Positions 16,558 through 25,804 of a stretch of DNA of 64,000 bases are shown here, one piece after another. The translations under genes and the position numbers were made by a program. The notes beneath the pieces are model-generated. The model was not told where the DNA came from, ran no database searches, and saw only the letters and a list, made by a program, of their open reading frames with translations. Every line of letters begins with the position of its first letter. Position 1 is the first letter of the stretch. The stretch is from an uncultured Bacillota bacterium (GTDB taxonomy: Bacteria > Bacillota > Clostridia > Peptostreptococcales > Anaerovoracaceae). The stretch is taken from the NCBI GenBank assembly GCA_927441425.1, contig CAKMKG010000027.1:1-64000 (forward strand), written 5' to 3'.

Positions 16558-16878
16558 AACCCTCTTCTTTCTAACCGAGTCATCTTATCTATTTCTATTT
16601 TAGTCTATTTGTCGCTTGCGCTCAACATATTTCCACATAAAACGTTGACTTAGTTCGCATTATCTATTGATTTGGAATACAGGCGACAAAGCGGTAAAGA
16701 GGTTACTGGAAAAATCAAGGCATTTCCTTTATTAAGTTGAACTGTAATGCTTTATGGGATATAATGAACGCATCGATTATTAACGGCATCGCCGCAAGGA
16801 AGGAATCGAATAATTCTTTGACAAGCTCGCAAGATCGAGTGAAATCGAAATGCAACAAAAAGTGGGAGGTTAGCTGGA
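16558..16878 (+). other. Divergent intergenic region before the lipoprotein/ECF operon
   Basis: 321 bp without a gene. It holds the consensus promoter listed at 16737-16765 and a leader of about 105 nt. No riboswitch fold is recognised. Confidence 0.5.
16737..16765 (+). promoter_or_regulatory. Consensus sigma-A promoter of the ECF operon
   Basis: TTGAAC (16737-16742), exactly 17 bp, TATAAT (16760-16765). Confidence 0.85.
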
Positions 16879-17619
16879 ATGAAAAGGTCAATGACAATCA
16901 TCTTGATATTTCTGTTAGCAATCGGAAGTTTAACAGGATGTGGGCCCGATCAGGAAAAAATTCAGAAGGGCTTCATTGCGATCCTTGAAAAACCGGCCTC
17001 TGAAGTGACAATTAAGGAAGCAACGAATTATCTGGATAAATACCTCTCAAAGATGGATAAGAAATATGCGAGCGATATGGTGCTGCATCTGGAAAACTAT
17101 ATTCTCGCCTTCAATCAGGATGGCATTGTGTATGAAGAATGGGCTGCGCAATATGACAAATATGTCGCGGCTTCCGTAAAGGACCTATATCAAATAAAAG
17201 TGATGGAGCAGAAAACACCATATGCTGCGGATGCCGTGTTGCTGATCAATTGGGATGAGCTTGTGCATAGAGCCCATGATATGGAGATATACATACAGAA
17301 ATATAAGGATCAGAAGCTAACAAATCAGGATGCAACCTGGCTTTACGGGAATTATATGAATGCACTGGTCATGGGCACCAACAGTACTCCAATTTTTGAT
17401 TATGAGAAGAATACCTTTTCCGAGGAAGCGAAAACAGCGTATGTATCCTTTATCAACAAATATCCTGACTCTACGACTGCATGGGCACTAAAAGAGTATT
17501 TTACATATCTCGACAGCATCCAATATAACATGGATTACAACAATAAAATATCGAGTAAATTGTTCTTTGATACCTGCGATTGGCTGGTATCGGAGTCAGG
17601 AAAGAGAGTTTTTCAATAG
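16879..17619 (+). CDS. Lipoprotein of unknown function
   Basis: 246 aa from ATG 16879 after GGGAGGTTAGCTGGA. A signal peptide with lipobox LTGC (Cys at residue 21) predicts a lipid-anchored extracellular protein. The rest is helical, charged and Tyr-rich, including an EEWAAQYDKYVAASVKDLYQ stretch and a helical C-terminal end. No family is recognised. The next gene, ecfA1, starts directly after its stop codon (0 bp), so it is the first gene of the ECF/QueT operon. A substrate-related or accessory role is possible but unproven. Confidence 0.8.
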   Translation: MKRSMTIILIFLLAIGSLTGCGPDQEKIQKGFIAILEKPASEVTIKEATNYLDKYLSKMDKKYASDMVLHLENYILAFNQDGIVYEEWAAQYDKYVAASVKDLYQIKVMEQKTPYAADAVLLINWDELVHRAHDMEIYIQKYKDQKLTNQDATWLYGNYMNALVMGTNSTPIFDYEKNTFSEEAKTAYVSFINKYPDSTTAWALKEYFTYLDSIQYNMDYNNKISSKLFFDTCDWLVSESGKRVFQ

Positions 17620-18462
17620 ATGAACAACATGATCAGGATTGACGATCTGGTATTTGAATATAAAAGAGAGGATCAATTGGAACCGGTTCATGCGGTGAAT
17701 CATGTAAGTCTCGAAATCGAACGGGGCAGCTTTACCGCTATCATAGGCAAAAATGGATCGGGGAAATCAACTCTTGCGAAAAATATAAATGCCTTGCTGT
17801 TGCCAAGCAGCGGGGCTGTTTATGTAAAGGGCTTTAATACTGCGGACGAAGACAAGCTTTGGGATATCCGCCAGACTGCCGGCATGGTTTTTCAGAATCC
17901 AGATAACCAGCTGGTGTCCTCCATTGTGGAGGACGACGTAGCGTTTGGGCCGGAAAATCTCGGCGTAGAGCCGGAAGAAATCAGAAAGCGGGTAGATGAT
18001 TCCCTATACTCCGTTAACATGTATGAAGAGAGGAAAAAAGCGCCGCATCTATTATCCGGTGGTCAGAAACAGAGAATCGCCATCGCCGGAGTAATTGCCA
18101 TGCATCCCGAATGTATCATTTTGGACGAACCTACCGCCATGTTGGATCCCCATGGTAGAAATGAGGTCATGGAGATTATCCACACGCTTCACAGAGAGGG
18201 AATAACCATTCTCCTGATCACGCATTTTATGGAGGAGGCGGCCAAAGCTGACCGAGTCATTATTATGGATGAGGGGAAGGTGGTGCTGGACGGTACGCCG
18301 GCTGAAGTATTCGGACATGCGGAGGAAATCAAGGCATTGAGTCTGGATGTACCCTTTGCGGTCGATTTGGTATACCGGCTGCGCAAGCGTGGCGTGAAGA
18401 TCCCGGAAAGCATTATCAGTACAGAAGAAATGGTGGATTATATCGTATGCAAATTGAAGTAA
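17620..18462 (+). CDS. ecfA1: Energy-coupling factor transporter ATPase EcfA1
   Basis: 280 aa. Walker [11 protein letters not shown]-loop VFQNPDNQL, signature LSGGQKQR, Walker [14 protein letters not shown] and switch His LITHF are intact. The FQNPDNQ sequence is typical of ECF-type (CbiO-like) ATPases. With EcfA2 and EcfT it forms the shared energising module for vitamin-type S components. It abuts the lipoprotein gene and overlaps ecfA2 by 16 bp. Confidence 0.95.
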   Translation: MNNMIRIDDLVFEYKREDQLEPVHAVNHVSLEIERGSFTAIIGKNGSGKSTLAKNINALLLPSSGAVYVKGFNTADEDKLWDIRQTAGMVFQNPDNQLVSSIVEDDVAFGPENLGVEPEEIRKRVDDSLYSVNMYEERKKAPHLLSGGQKQRIAIAGVIAMHPECIILDEPTAMLDPHGRNEVMEIIHTLHREGITILLITHFMEEAAKADRVIIMDEGKVVLDGTPAEVFGHAEEIKALSLDVPFAVDLVYRLRKRGVKIPESIISTEEMVDYIVCKLK

Positions 18463-19307
18463 AAAATCTTACTCATATATACAGTGAAGGGATGCCTTAT
18501 GAAACAGTGGCCTTGACCGATATCAGCTTTGAAATCGACAAAGGTGAGTTTGTAGGAATTATAGGCCATACCGGCTCGGGCAAATCCACTTTGATACAGC
18601 ACCTGAATGGTTTAATCAAACCGAAATCCGGAAGCATTCTGATCGACGGAGTCGACATCACCGGTAAAGATGTAAAGATGCGCGATATCCGGAGACAGAT
18701 CGGCCTTGTTTTTCAGTACCCGGAATATCAACTTTTTGAGGAGACGGTTCATAAGGATGTTGCATTCGGCCCCCTGAATCTTGGTTTGACTCAGGAAGAG
18801 GCAGATAATAGAGTGGTGGAGGCAATCAGACTGGTTGGTCTTAGCTATGATGAAATTGCAGATCGGTCCCCCTTTGAGCTTTCCGGCGGACAGAAAAGGA
18901 GAGTAGCCATCGCAGGAGTCATCGCCATGAAGCCTCAGATCCTCATCCTTGACGAACCAACCGCTGGTCTGGATCCAAAGGCCCATGGGGATATTCTTCA
19001 AATGATCGAACGAATTCATGAGGTTCAGCAGAACAGCATCATTCTGGTTTCCCACAATATGGGGGATATTGCTAAGCTTGCAGATAAGGTTCTGGTGATG
19101 GACAGAGGGAAATTGGCTTTAACGGGAACCCCTGCAGAAGTATTTCGGCAGTCTGACCTGCTGGAATCCCTCGGATTGGGGCTACCGCCGGCAACCTTTA
19201 TGATGCGGGTGCTGGAGAGCAAAGGAATTCAAGTCTCAACGGATATTCTGACCATTGAAGGTGCCGAAGAGGAACTGTATCGCATCCTAACAAGAGGGAA
19301 AAACTAA
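18447..19307 (+). CDS. ecfA2: Energy-coupling factor transporter ATPase EcfA2
   Basis: 286 aa. Walker [11 protein letters not shown]-loop [10 protein letters not shown], signature LSGGQKRR, Walker [14 protein letters not shown], switch His LVSHN. The pair with non-identical neighbour EcfA1 indicates a group II ECF module with an asymmetric ATPase heterodimer. Start ATG 18447 lies inside the end of ecfA1; ecfT follows after 23 bp. Confidence 0.95.
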   Translation: MQIEVKNLTHIYSEGMPYETVALTDISFEIDKGEFVGIIGHTGSGKSTLIQHLNGLIKPKSGSILIDGVDITGKDVKMRDIRRQIGLVFQYPEYQLFEETVHKDVAFGPLNLGLTQEEADNRVVEAIRLVGLSYDEIADRSPFELSGGQKRRVAIAGVIAMKPQILILDEPTAGLDPKAHGDILQMIERIHEVQQNSIILVSHNMGDIAKLADKVLVMDRGKLALTGTPAEVFRQSDLLESLGLGLPPATFMMRVLESKGIQVSTDILTIEGAEEELYRILTRGKN

Positions 19308-19330
19308 AAAATGGATTGGAAAAATAACAC

Positions 19331-20146
19331 ATGATTCGTGATATAACACTTGGACAATTCTACCCGGGAAATTCCTGGATTCATAGGCTCGATGCGAGAA
19401 TAAAGATCATATGGACCTTTGTCTATATCATATCGCTTTTTTTGATTCAGAGCTTTTGGGGTTATATTCCCGTACTGGTCACACTTGGTTTGATCATTGG
19501 GGTATCAGGAGTCCCGCTGAAGTTTATTTTAAAAGGTCTGAAGCCCATCTTTCTGATTATTGTATTTACCTTTACCGTCAATATGTTTATGACAAAGGGC
19601 ACACCCCTCATTGAGATCGGTTTTCTTACGATAACGGAAGAAGGACTTTACAACGCTGCTTTCATGGGAACGAGACTTGTGCTCTTGATTATCGGCTCCT
19701 CTTTGTTGACCCTTGTGACAAAGCCGATTAACCTGACCGATGGGATCGAGAAACTCCTCAGCCCTTGGCAAAAGCTGGGACTGCCGGCCCACGAGCTGGC
19801 AATGATGATGACCATTGCGCTGCGCTTTATTCCGACACTGCTGGAGGAGACAGACAAGATCATGAAAGCCCAAATGGCAAGAGGTGCAGACTTTGAGAGC
19901 GGCAATATCCTAAATCGTGCCAAAAGCTTGATTCCATTGCTGGTTCCGCTGTTTATCAGCGCATTCCGCATCGCTCAGGATCTGGCAATGGCAATGGAAG
20001 CTCGCTGCTATCGCGGCGGCAGCCACAGAACCAGAATGAACGGGATGAAGCTGAAAAAGAAAGACGGTGCCGCTGTCATTTTGATGCTGCTCTATCTGGC
20101 TGTGGTGATCTCACAAGCGCAGGGGTTGTTCGGTCGATTCATATAA
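19331..20146 (+). CDS. ecfT: Energy-coupling factor transporter transmembrane protein EcfT
   Basis: 271 aa, start ATG 19331. It begins with the characteristic LGQFYPGNSWIHRLDARIKI segment. Five to six hydrophobic segments are present, and the two Ala-Arg-X coupling motifs (MKAQMARGADF and MAMEARCYRGG) that dock onto EcfA1/EcfA2 are intact. It couples ATP hydrolysis to the S component, most simply the QueT protein encoded next, although group II modules can serve several S components. Confidence 0.95.
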   Translation: MIRDITLGQFYPGNSWIHRLDARIKIIWTFVYIISLFLIQSFWGYIPVLVTLGLIIGVSGVPLKFILKGLKPIFLIIVFTFTVNMFMTKGTPLIEIGFLTITEEGLYNAAFMGTRLVLLIIGSSLLTLVTKPINLTDGIEKLLSPWQKLGLPAHELAMMMTIALRFIPTLLEETDKIMKAQMARGADFESGNILNRAKSLIPLLVPLFISAFRIAQDLAMAMEARCYRGGSHRTRMNGMKLKKKDGAAVILMLLYLAVVISQAQGLFGRFI

Positions 20147-20167
20147 CAGTTATTGAGAGGAATTGAA

Positions 20168-20644
20168 ATGAAAAATACTAAATTTTTAATTCAGGCAGCA
20201 ATCATTGCTGCGATATATGCTACGTTAACCATCGTGCTGATGCCGTTCAGCTATGGGGTTATGCAGGTGAGAGTCTCTGAAGCACTTACCATTCTACCGT
20301 TTTTTACACCGGCAGCGATACCGGGACTATTTATCGGCTGTCTCGTGGCCAATATGGTAGGACCATACGGGTTGATGGATATGGTGCTTGGAAGTGCAGC
20401 GACCTTGCTCGCCGCCGTTTTTTCTTACTATCTCAGAAGCAAGCCTTTGCTTGTTCCACTGCCGCCGGTGATTACCAATGGGATCATGATCGGGTGCATG
20501 CTCTATTATGCGTATAGTGTGCCGCTGCCGCTTATCGCCTGTATCCTATGGGTTGCGGCAGGACAATTGATCGCTTGCTATTTGATTGGGTATCCATTGC
20601 TTAGGATCTTGAAAAAGTACAAAAAAATATTTGAGCTGCACTAA
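20168..20644 (+). CDS. queT: QueT-family queuosine-precursor transporter (ECF S component)
   Basis: 158 aa from ATG 20168 after TGAGAGGAATTGAA; the in-frame TTG at 20153 lies upstream of the ribosome binding site. Hydrophobic throughout, with the QueT landmarks QVRVSEALTILPFFTPAAIPGLFIG, CLVANMVGPYGLMDMVLGSAATL and PPVITNGIMIG. Family members import preQ0/preQ1-type precursors for tRNA queuosine. Position directly after EcfT makes it the dedicated substrate-binding subunit. No preQ1 riboswitch is recognised upstream. Confidence 0.9.
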   Translation: MKNTKFLIQAAIIAAIYATLTIVLMPFSYGVMQVRVSEALTILPFFTPAAIPGLFIGCLVANMVGPYGLMDMVLGSAATLLAAVFSYYLRSKPLLVPLPPVITNGIMIGCMLYYAYSVPLPLIACILWVAAGQLIACYLIGYPLLRILKKYKKIFELH

Positions 20645-20660
20645 TGGGGCTCAAATTTTC
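20629..20660 (+). terminator. Terminator after queT, overlapping its stop codon
   Basis: ATTTGAGC (20629-20636) pairs with GCTCAAAT (20649-20656), followed by TTT. Confidence 0.7.
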
Positions 20661-20731
20661 ATATACTGTATATTAGCTCAACCGATTTTATGCAGTATTG
20701 GAGCGAATCTTTTTACAAGGGGGGGGAAACG

Positions 20732-21976
20732 ATGCAGAAGAACCTTCGATTAACAATTTTGGTTATGGCATTGTTTTCAATTTTGTTGTTTTTGCTGATC
20801 ATTGGGCCGGAGGCAGGCAGCTCCATTGCTGCGTCGTCCAATGTGGATTCTCTGGAACCTGATGTTGTTGATAGTAGTGATCCAACAACAAAATCGGCCA
20901 TTGGAACCGATAAGGACCCTAAAGATGTGACCAGTGAAATAACAGAACCAAGGGTAAGCTTTCATCTAAAGTACAACAACTACCCGCTGACCTTTACCTA
21001 TCTAGTGGTTCAAAACGAGACTGTAAACATCAGAAAAGGACCTTCCGTAAAGGAGCCGGTTCTCAAAGTTGTGCCCAAAAATGAGAAGCTGAATTATATC
21101 GAGACCATTATAAATGACGGAGAATGGTACCATGTAACATGGCAGGTAGACGACCAGCAGCTTTTCGGATTTATCAGTGCAGATGTGGTGATGAAACGGG
21201 TCTTTCAGTTTGATAAGATGCATGAGGCGATATTAAAAGCAGAAAAAATTTATGGCACAGGACCTCTAACTTATATCAATAATTACCATAATTTGAAGGG
21301 ATACGCTCCACTCTATCAGGGTGAGGAGCTGGATAGAACCGGAGGAAGACGAAGTCAAAGCGCACCAGGGTACCCCAATCCTTCTGATTTGAGCGAGTTC
21401 AGCTATCTGGGAGACGGAACCCTTGTGAGAGTGTTGTCTGCCGGGGCTTATTATACAAGAGTGGCGTTGGTAAAGGACGAAAGCGTCTATTTTGTACAGA
21501 ACAAGTATATTGCTACTCCTGCGGCAGTAACGGCAGTAAAAAAGGCTATCGTGATCGATCGCGCGAATCAAAACCAGGTCGTCTTTGAAAAGATCGACCG
21601 GGAATGGAAGGTCATCTCCTACACGCTGGCCACAACGGGAACGACGGGAAAATATCATCAGCCTACTCCCCTGGGCTATTACTACGGAATCGAAAAGCGG
21701 GAACGCTTCTACTATTATAAGGACGGAACCACAACCATCCAAGGCTATGCACCATATTCCATCAGGTTTGCCGGAGGTGCGTATGTGCACGGAGTCCCGG
21801 TCAATTATAAATTCAATGCAGAAGGCGGCCGCGTCGATCCGGGTAAGGTTGAATATTCCAAAACGATGGGAACGGTACCTCTTTCCCATAAGTGTGTTAG
21901 AAACTACACCTCCCATGCAAAATTCATTTATGACTGGTATACCCCGGGAGAAGTGATCGTCATCGTAATAGAGTGA
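20732..21976 (+). CDS. SH3b and L,D-transpeptidase domain protein
   Basis: 414 aa from ATG 20732, after GGGGGGGAAACG; an upstream in-frame start lies before the ribosome binding site. Order: membrane anchor (about 5-28), low-complexity Ser/Asp linker, a bacterial SH3 domain (about 85-155, TVNIRKGPSVKEPVLKVV), an unassigned middle, and a C-terminal YkuD domain (about 265-414) with VHGVPVNYKF and the active-site block SHKCVRNY. The usual second Gly of SHGC is Lys here, but His, Cys and Arg are kept. The family makes 3-3 peptidoglycan cross-links or anchors proteins outside the cell. Confidence 0.85.
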   Translation: MQKNLRLTILVMALFSILLFLLIIGPEAGSSIAASSNVDSLEPDVVDSSDPTTKSAIGTDKDPKDVTSEITEPRVSFHLKYNNYPLTFTYLVVQNETVNIRKGPSVKEPVLKVVPKNEKLNYIETIINDGEWYHVTWQVDDQQLFGFISADVVMKRVFQFDKMHEAILKAEKIYGTGPLTYINNYHNLKGYAPLYQGEELDRTGGRRSQSAPGYPNPSDLSEFSYLGDGTLVRVLSAGAYYTRVALVKDESVYFVQNKYIATPAAVTAVKKAIVIDRANQNQVVFEKIDREWKVISYTLATTGTTGKYHQPTPLGYYYGIEKRERFYYYKDGTTTIQGYAPYSIRFAGGAYVHGVPVNYKFNAEGGRVDPGKVEYSKTMGTVPLSHKCVRNYTSHAKFIYDWYTPGEVIVIVIE

Positions 21977-22074
21977 CCAAACAAGAATACTGAAAGGCTG
22001 AATAAAGGAGCGAGTCGGAGGTGCATTTAAATGCAGCGTTGCGGAAGCGGCATCAGCCGCTGAAGGGGGACGAA

Positions 22075-22533
22075 ATGAATGTGATCAGAGTATATAAAAA
22101 GGACAGAAAACTTGAATTCTGGCAGGATGATTCTCTGAGACGCAGCTTCAAGATTTCTCTGGGTTTTTCACCGGAGGGACAGAAATTAAGGGACGGAGAC
22201 GGAAGAACACCGGAGGGAAGATACTATATTTGCACAAAAAATAAACAAAGTAAGTTTACTTTGTTTTTAGGGATCAGCTATCCCAACATACAAGATGCAG
22301 AAAGAGGTTTGGTGGAAGGCCTAATCTCTCAGGAGGAGTTTGACCGGATCAAAATATCCATTGAGAACGGAAAGCGTCCCTGCTGGGAAACCACTTTGGG
22401 AGGTAAAATCGGCATTCATGGAATGGGCGCATCCAGAGACTGGACTGCAGGGTGTGTAGCCATGGAAGATGAGGATGTTATGTGGCTTTGGGAGCAGGCA
22501 GAAGTCGGAGATACAGTAGAAATATACGAATAG
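22075..22533 (+). CDS. L,D-transpeptidase (YkuD) family protein
   Basis: 152 aa from ATG 22075, after GAAGGGGGACGAA. It is a single YkuD domain without signal peptide: SLGFSPEGQKLRDGDGRTPEG, then GKIGIHGMGASRDWTAGCVAMEDEDV with the catalytic His and Cys. Murein L,D-transpeptidases normally act outside the cell; the lack of an export signal is odd and shared with a group of stand-alone homologues. It directly precedes trmB (14 bp). Confidence 0.85.
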   Translation: MNVIRVYKKDRKLEFWQDDSLRRSFKISLGFSPEGQKLRDGDGRTPEGRYYICTKNKQSKFTLFLGISYPNIQDAERGLVEGLISQEEFDRIKISIENGKRPCWETTLGGKIGIHGMGASRDWTAGCVAMEDEDVMWLWEQAEVGDTVEIYE

Positions 22534-22547
22534 GAAGAGAAAGTACA

Positions 22548-23186
22548 ATGCGACAAAGAAAAGTGAAAAACGAAGAGGAACGGCTCGCGGAGCATCATCA
22601 ATATTTGATTGAGGACCCCAAGGCAAGGAAGGGAAAGTGGCAGGAAGTTTTCGAAAACGGAAATGGAATATATGCTGAGTTTGGATGCGGCAAGGGTAAA
22701 TTCATCATGTCCCTGGCGGAGCAGAACCCAAATCGGAACTATATCGCCATCGAGGGCAGAGGGAGCATCATCCTGAGAGCACTGGAAAAAGCCACAAGGG
22801 AAGAACTGAAAAACATCGTTTTTGTAAAAGAATACATCAAGGATGTGAACGAATATTTCGACTGTGCGGAATTGACTGGTATTTATCTGAATTTCAGCGA
22901 CCCCTGGCCAAAGGACCGCCATGCGAAACGAAGGCTGACCCACAGCAGATATCTTGACGGCTACCGGGAGATCTTGAAAAAGAGTGGCTGTATTGAATTC
23001 AAGACAGATAATGTTGATCTGTTTCTCTTTGCGATCAATGAATTCGAGTGTAGCGGTTTGAAGATCCTGGAATCCACGGAGGATCTACATAGTACCGAGC
23101 TGGAGGCGAAGCAGGTAACCACGGAATATGAGGACAAGTTCCATGGGGAAGGAAAGAAGATCAATTACTGCAAGGTACAGGTTTAA
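22548..23186 (+). CDS. trmB: tRNA (guanine-N7-)-methyltransferase
   Basis: 212 aa from ATG 22548, following AGGAAGAGAAAGTACA. SAM-binding AEFGCGKGKFI, then AIEGRGSIILRALEKA, and the substrate-site block LNFSDPWPKDRHAKRRLTH, which is diagnostic for TrmB. It forms m7G46 in the variable loop of tRNA. Its 3' end overlaps the convergent gene at 23161-23772 by 26 bp. Confidence 0.95.
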   Translation: MRQRKVKNEEERLAEHHQYLIEDPKARKGKWQEVFENGNGIYAEFGCGKGKFIMSLAEQNPNRNYIAIEGRGSIILRALEKATREELKNIVFVKEYIKDVNEYFDCAELTGIYLNFSDPWPKDRHAKRRLTHSRYLDGYREILKKSGCIEFKTDNVDLFLFAINEFECSGLKILESTEDLHSTELEAKQVTTEYEDKFHGEGKKINYCKVQV

Positions 23187-23772
23187 TTGCAGCAACTAGT
23201 GACACGGGAGTAGATAGGTATCGAAACATACCCGCTGCCATTTCGTCTCCTAATACTGAGGAATGCTGCAACAATTCATCATAGATAGAAATATCCTTAG
23301 CATGATCGCCTGACATATAACTGGTAGCTAAATCCAGATTCATCCTAATATTCTGGTAAAACAGGCTTCGCCAAGTATCTTGACTCCAATACGGATTAAT
23401 TTGTGCTAAAAAAGCAGCTAATTCATCTGCTAATTGATATAGCCTTAATGTATTTGCATTTACTGTCTCCACATCATTATTTTTCATAGCATTAATTAAA
23501 CTCATCAATGTAATCTGACGCAAAGAGGTAAGATTTAGGACTCTGTCTGCATTTGTCCGGCCAACAAATGGTAAAACCAGGTTATAAAAATCTACTGGAG
23601 CACTGTACAGTCTGTCACCTATTTCTTTTACATTGCTAAGCCCATCTGCAACACTATGAATGTATTCTCTCGTCCATGCAGCAAGAACTGCCCAATTGAA
23701 TCGGCTGCTCGTTATTAAATTTAATTGACCATATGTGAGGTAGTTTGTTTCCTCTTGATTTTTAAATATCAT
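23161..23772 (-). CDS. All-helical protein with internal repeat, unknown function
   Basis: 203 aa from ATG 23772, with GAAGGGG 8-10 bases upstream; longer starts have no ribosome binding site. The protein is helical and contains repeated blocks of the type LYSAPVDFYNLVLPFVGRTNA...LNAMKNNDVETV followed by ADELAAFLAQINPYW and LSYMSGDHAKDISIYDELLQH-like text. This resembles a Firmicute family sometimes labelled acetylglutamate kinase in databases, a label the sequence does not support (no kinase motifs; the true argB is at 61203). Function unknown. Its 3' end overlaps trmB. Confidence 0.6.
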   Translation of the reverse strand: MIFKNQEETNYLTYGQLNLITSSRFNWAVLAAWTREYIHSVADGLSNVKEIGDRLYSAPVDFYNLVLPFVGRTNADRVLNLTSLRQITLMSLINAMKNNDVETVNANTLRLYQLADELAAFLAQINPYWSQDTWRSLFYQNIRMNLDLATSYMSGDHAKDISIYDELLQHSSVLGDEMAAGMFRYLSTPVSLVAAIKPVPCSN

Positions 23773-23955
23773 TTCACTTGGCCCCTTCAACCTTATAATA
23801 CTTAAATATATGAAAAAATACTCATTATGTGATTTGCCTAACGTATGAAGAATAATGAGGTACAAAACGATAGTATTAGATTTATTCTATTATTCATTTC
23901 ACTGATTAATGGAAGTTAGTTTTATATATCGATTATGATTTGATCATAAATTATG

Positions 23956-23985
23956 AAACCTGCCGGTTTTCGCCGGCAGGTTTTA
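23956..23985. terminator. Bidirectional intrinsic terminator
   Basis: AACCTGCCGG pairs with CCGGCAGGTT around TTTTCG, with A-tract and T-tract on the two sides; it serves the aminotransferase gene ending at 23993 on the minus strand. Confidence 0.88.
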
Positions 23986-23992
23986 ATCGATT

Positions 23993-25243
23993 TTATGAAT
24001 TCACTGTATTGATCGCCTCCAAGATGATCGGCGGGAGTAATCTGCATTTTTCTTCCGATATGGAAGCAACCGATACGCGGAGCCCCTTGCCGACCGGGAC
24101 GGTAAAGATACCCTCTTTCTGAAGCGCAAGGCCAACTGCATCAGCATTTTCACACGGCACGGTTACGAAAAAACCAGCCTCGAAAGGAACGGTTTTCAAT
24201 CCGGCTTCTTTTGCTGCCTTAGCGAAGGTATGGCCTCGTTCAACAAGCATTTTACAATAATCCTGTCTTTCGTGGGTTACCTTTGCCAGAAGCGCTTCGT
24301 CAGCGTAGATGTTTGAAAGGGTCGCCATGGCTGCTCTGTTGCAGTTGGACCAGGTTCCCCTGCTTGAGAAGCCACAGACTGTTTTAAATTCCTCTGCGAT
24401 TTCCTTTTCCCGAGTCATACAGATCATAGCACCGCTCCGCATGCCATACATGGTATAGCTTTTGGAAAGACTGTATGAAACGACTACCAGAATATTGGCC
24501 GGGAAATCGTCCAGCAAGGGGAAGAACTTTCTGTGCTCCTCTTCGTCGCCTGCATAATCTAAATAGGCCACATCGATGAGCAGCGTTATTTTTTTGCTGT
24601 CTTCTGCTGCGGCTGCTTTGACAACCTTTATGATTTTGTCCCAATCCTCTAGGGTCAAGCTGTAGCCGGTTGGGTTGTGTGCGGGCGTATTCAATAGGAT
24701 AACCAGTCCGTCCTGCTTGGAAAGGAGCTCCTTGATTTTGCTTTCAAAAGAAGCAACATGAAATCTTCCTTCCTCGTCGAAGAGGGTGTAGGTTGCGATA
24801 GACCGTTCGATATCCTGAGCGATGGTGCTGTACGGGCTCCAGTACCAATCCGAGGTTAAAACCTGATCGCCTCGTTTTGAATAATTCTGAATCGTATTTC
24901 TGATCGCGCCTGTGCCACCGGGAGTCGCCACGGTTTCTGTATAAGATTTCGGAACAAAGCGTCCAAACGCTGCCTTTTTTATTGCCTTGATAAAATCGGG
25001 AGTCCCTGCAATTGGTGCATAGTCGGCATAATCATTTGGAGTCAGATTTTTTAGGACTTCCACTACTGAGGACAAGATAACGAGATTACCGTCATCATCA
25101 AGTAACGAGCCTATTGTGGCGTTGACTACCTTGTCAGCGCCTTCTCTTGCTGCCATTTCTTTTGCCTTTTGGTTGATTCCGAATATTTTATCCTCAACCG
25201 GTATTATTCTGTTGTTCGCCTCTGCCATTTTGTATTTCGACAT
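23993..25243 (-). CDS. PLP-dependent class I/II aminotransferase
   Basis: 416 aa. Fold type I features: GGTGAIRNTIQNYSKRGDQVLTSDWYW, the LLNTPAHNPTGYSLT loop, and the PLP-lysine context SYSLSKSYTMYGMRSG (Lys in SLSKS), plus a C-terminal Arg in KGLRVSVASI. It resembles aromatic/aspartate aminotransferases that use 2-oxoglutarate, but substrate cannot be fixed from sequence. It is monocistronic between a bidirectional terminator and the divergent lrgA. Confidence 0.85.
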   Translation of the reverse strand: MSKYKMAEANNRIIPVEDKIFGINQKAKEMAAREGADKVVNATIGSLLDDDGNLVILSSVVEVLKNLTPNDYADYAPIAGTPDFIKAIKKAAFGRFVPKSYTETVATPGGTGAIRNTIQNYSKRGDQVLTSDWYWSPYSTIAQDIERSIATYTLFDEEGRFHVASFESKIKELLSKQDGLVILLNTPAHNPTGYSLTLEDWDKIIKVVKAAAAEDSKKITLLIDVAYLDYAGDEEEHRKFFPLLDDFPANILVVVSYSLSKSYTMYGMRSGAMICMTREKEIAEEFKTVCGFSSRGTWSNCNRAAMATLSNIYADEALLAKVTHERQDYCKMLVERGHTFAKAAKEAGLKTVPFEAGFFVTVPCENADAVGLALQKEGIFTVPVGKGLRVSVASISEEKCRLLPPIILEAINTVNS

Positions 25244-25417
25244 ATTATTATCACCTACCTTAATTATGTATAATGGGGTATTATATCATTCAAGCTGCAT
25301 TGCAGCATGTTTCGTTCCAAAAAAATTATGAATGGAATCATTATAATATAAAAAGGTTACATAGGCAAGAAATTTTATGTTAAAATAAACCATTGTAAGC
25401 AAATAGGGGAGAGTGTT

Positions 25418-25804
25418 ATGATTTTAAAGCAGGTTGTTATTATTTTGTCCGCCCTTTTTCTTGGTTATGCGCTATCATTGGGACTTCAAGTGCCGATCCC
25501 TGCCAATGTGATTGGATTTGCCATCTTGTTTGCAGCGCTTTGCTTTGGAATTGTCAAGCTCCGACATGTGGACAAGGTGAGCGATTTTATCATTAAATAT
25601 CTGGCAGTTTTTTTCGTGACGCCGACTATTGGCATCATGCAATACTTTGATCTGATCGGAAAGCAGTTCTTTTCTATCGTGCTTCCCTTAATGCTCAGTA
25701 TTCTCATCGGTTTTTTTACTGCTGCCAAGGTGACGGAGCTGTGTATTGGGCTCGGCGAAAGAAGAAGACGGAAGAAAGGCTTGGGTGGCAGTGATGCTAA
25801 ATGA
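25418..25804 (+). CDS. lrgA: CidA/LrgA family holin-like protein
   Basis: 128 aa with four hydrophobic segments and the family signature SLGLQVPIPANVIGFAILFAAL. LrgA/CidA proteins are small membrane proteins implicated in murein hydrolase control and metabolite (pyruvate-type) transport. Start ATG 25418 after AGGGGAGAGTGTT. It overlaps lrgB by 11 bp, the usual lrgAB pairing. Confidence 0.88.
   Translation: MILKQVVIILSALFLGYALSLGLQVPIPANVIGFAILFAALCFGIVKLRHVDKVSDFIIKYLAVFFVTPTIGIMQYFDLIGKQFFSIVLPLMLSILIGFFTAAKVTELCIGLGERRRRKKGLGGSDAK

Noticed and set aside
16690-16720. preQ1 riboswitch before the ECF/QueT operon
   Set aside because: AGAGGTTACTGG looks vaguely like the start of a preQ1-I motif, but it lies upstream of the consensus promoter, so it would not be in the transcript, and the rest of the motif is missing.
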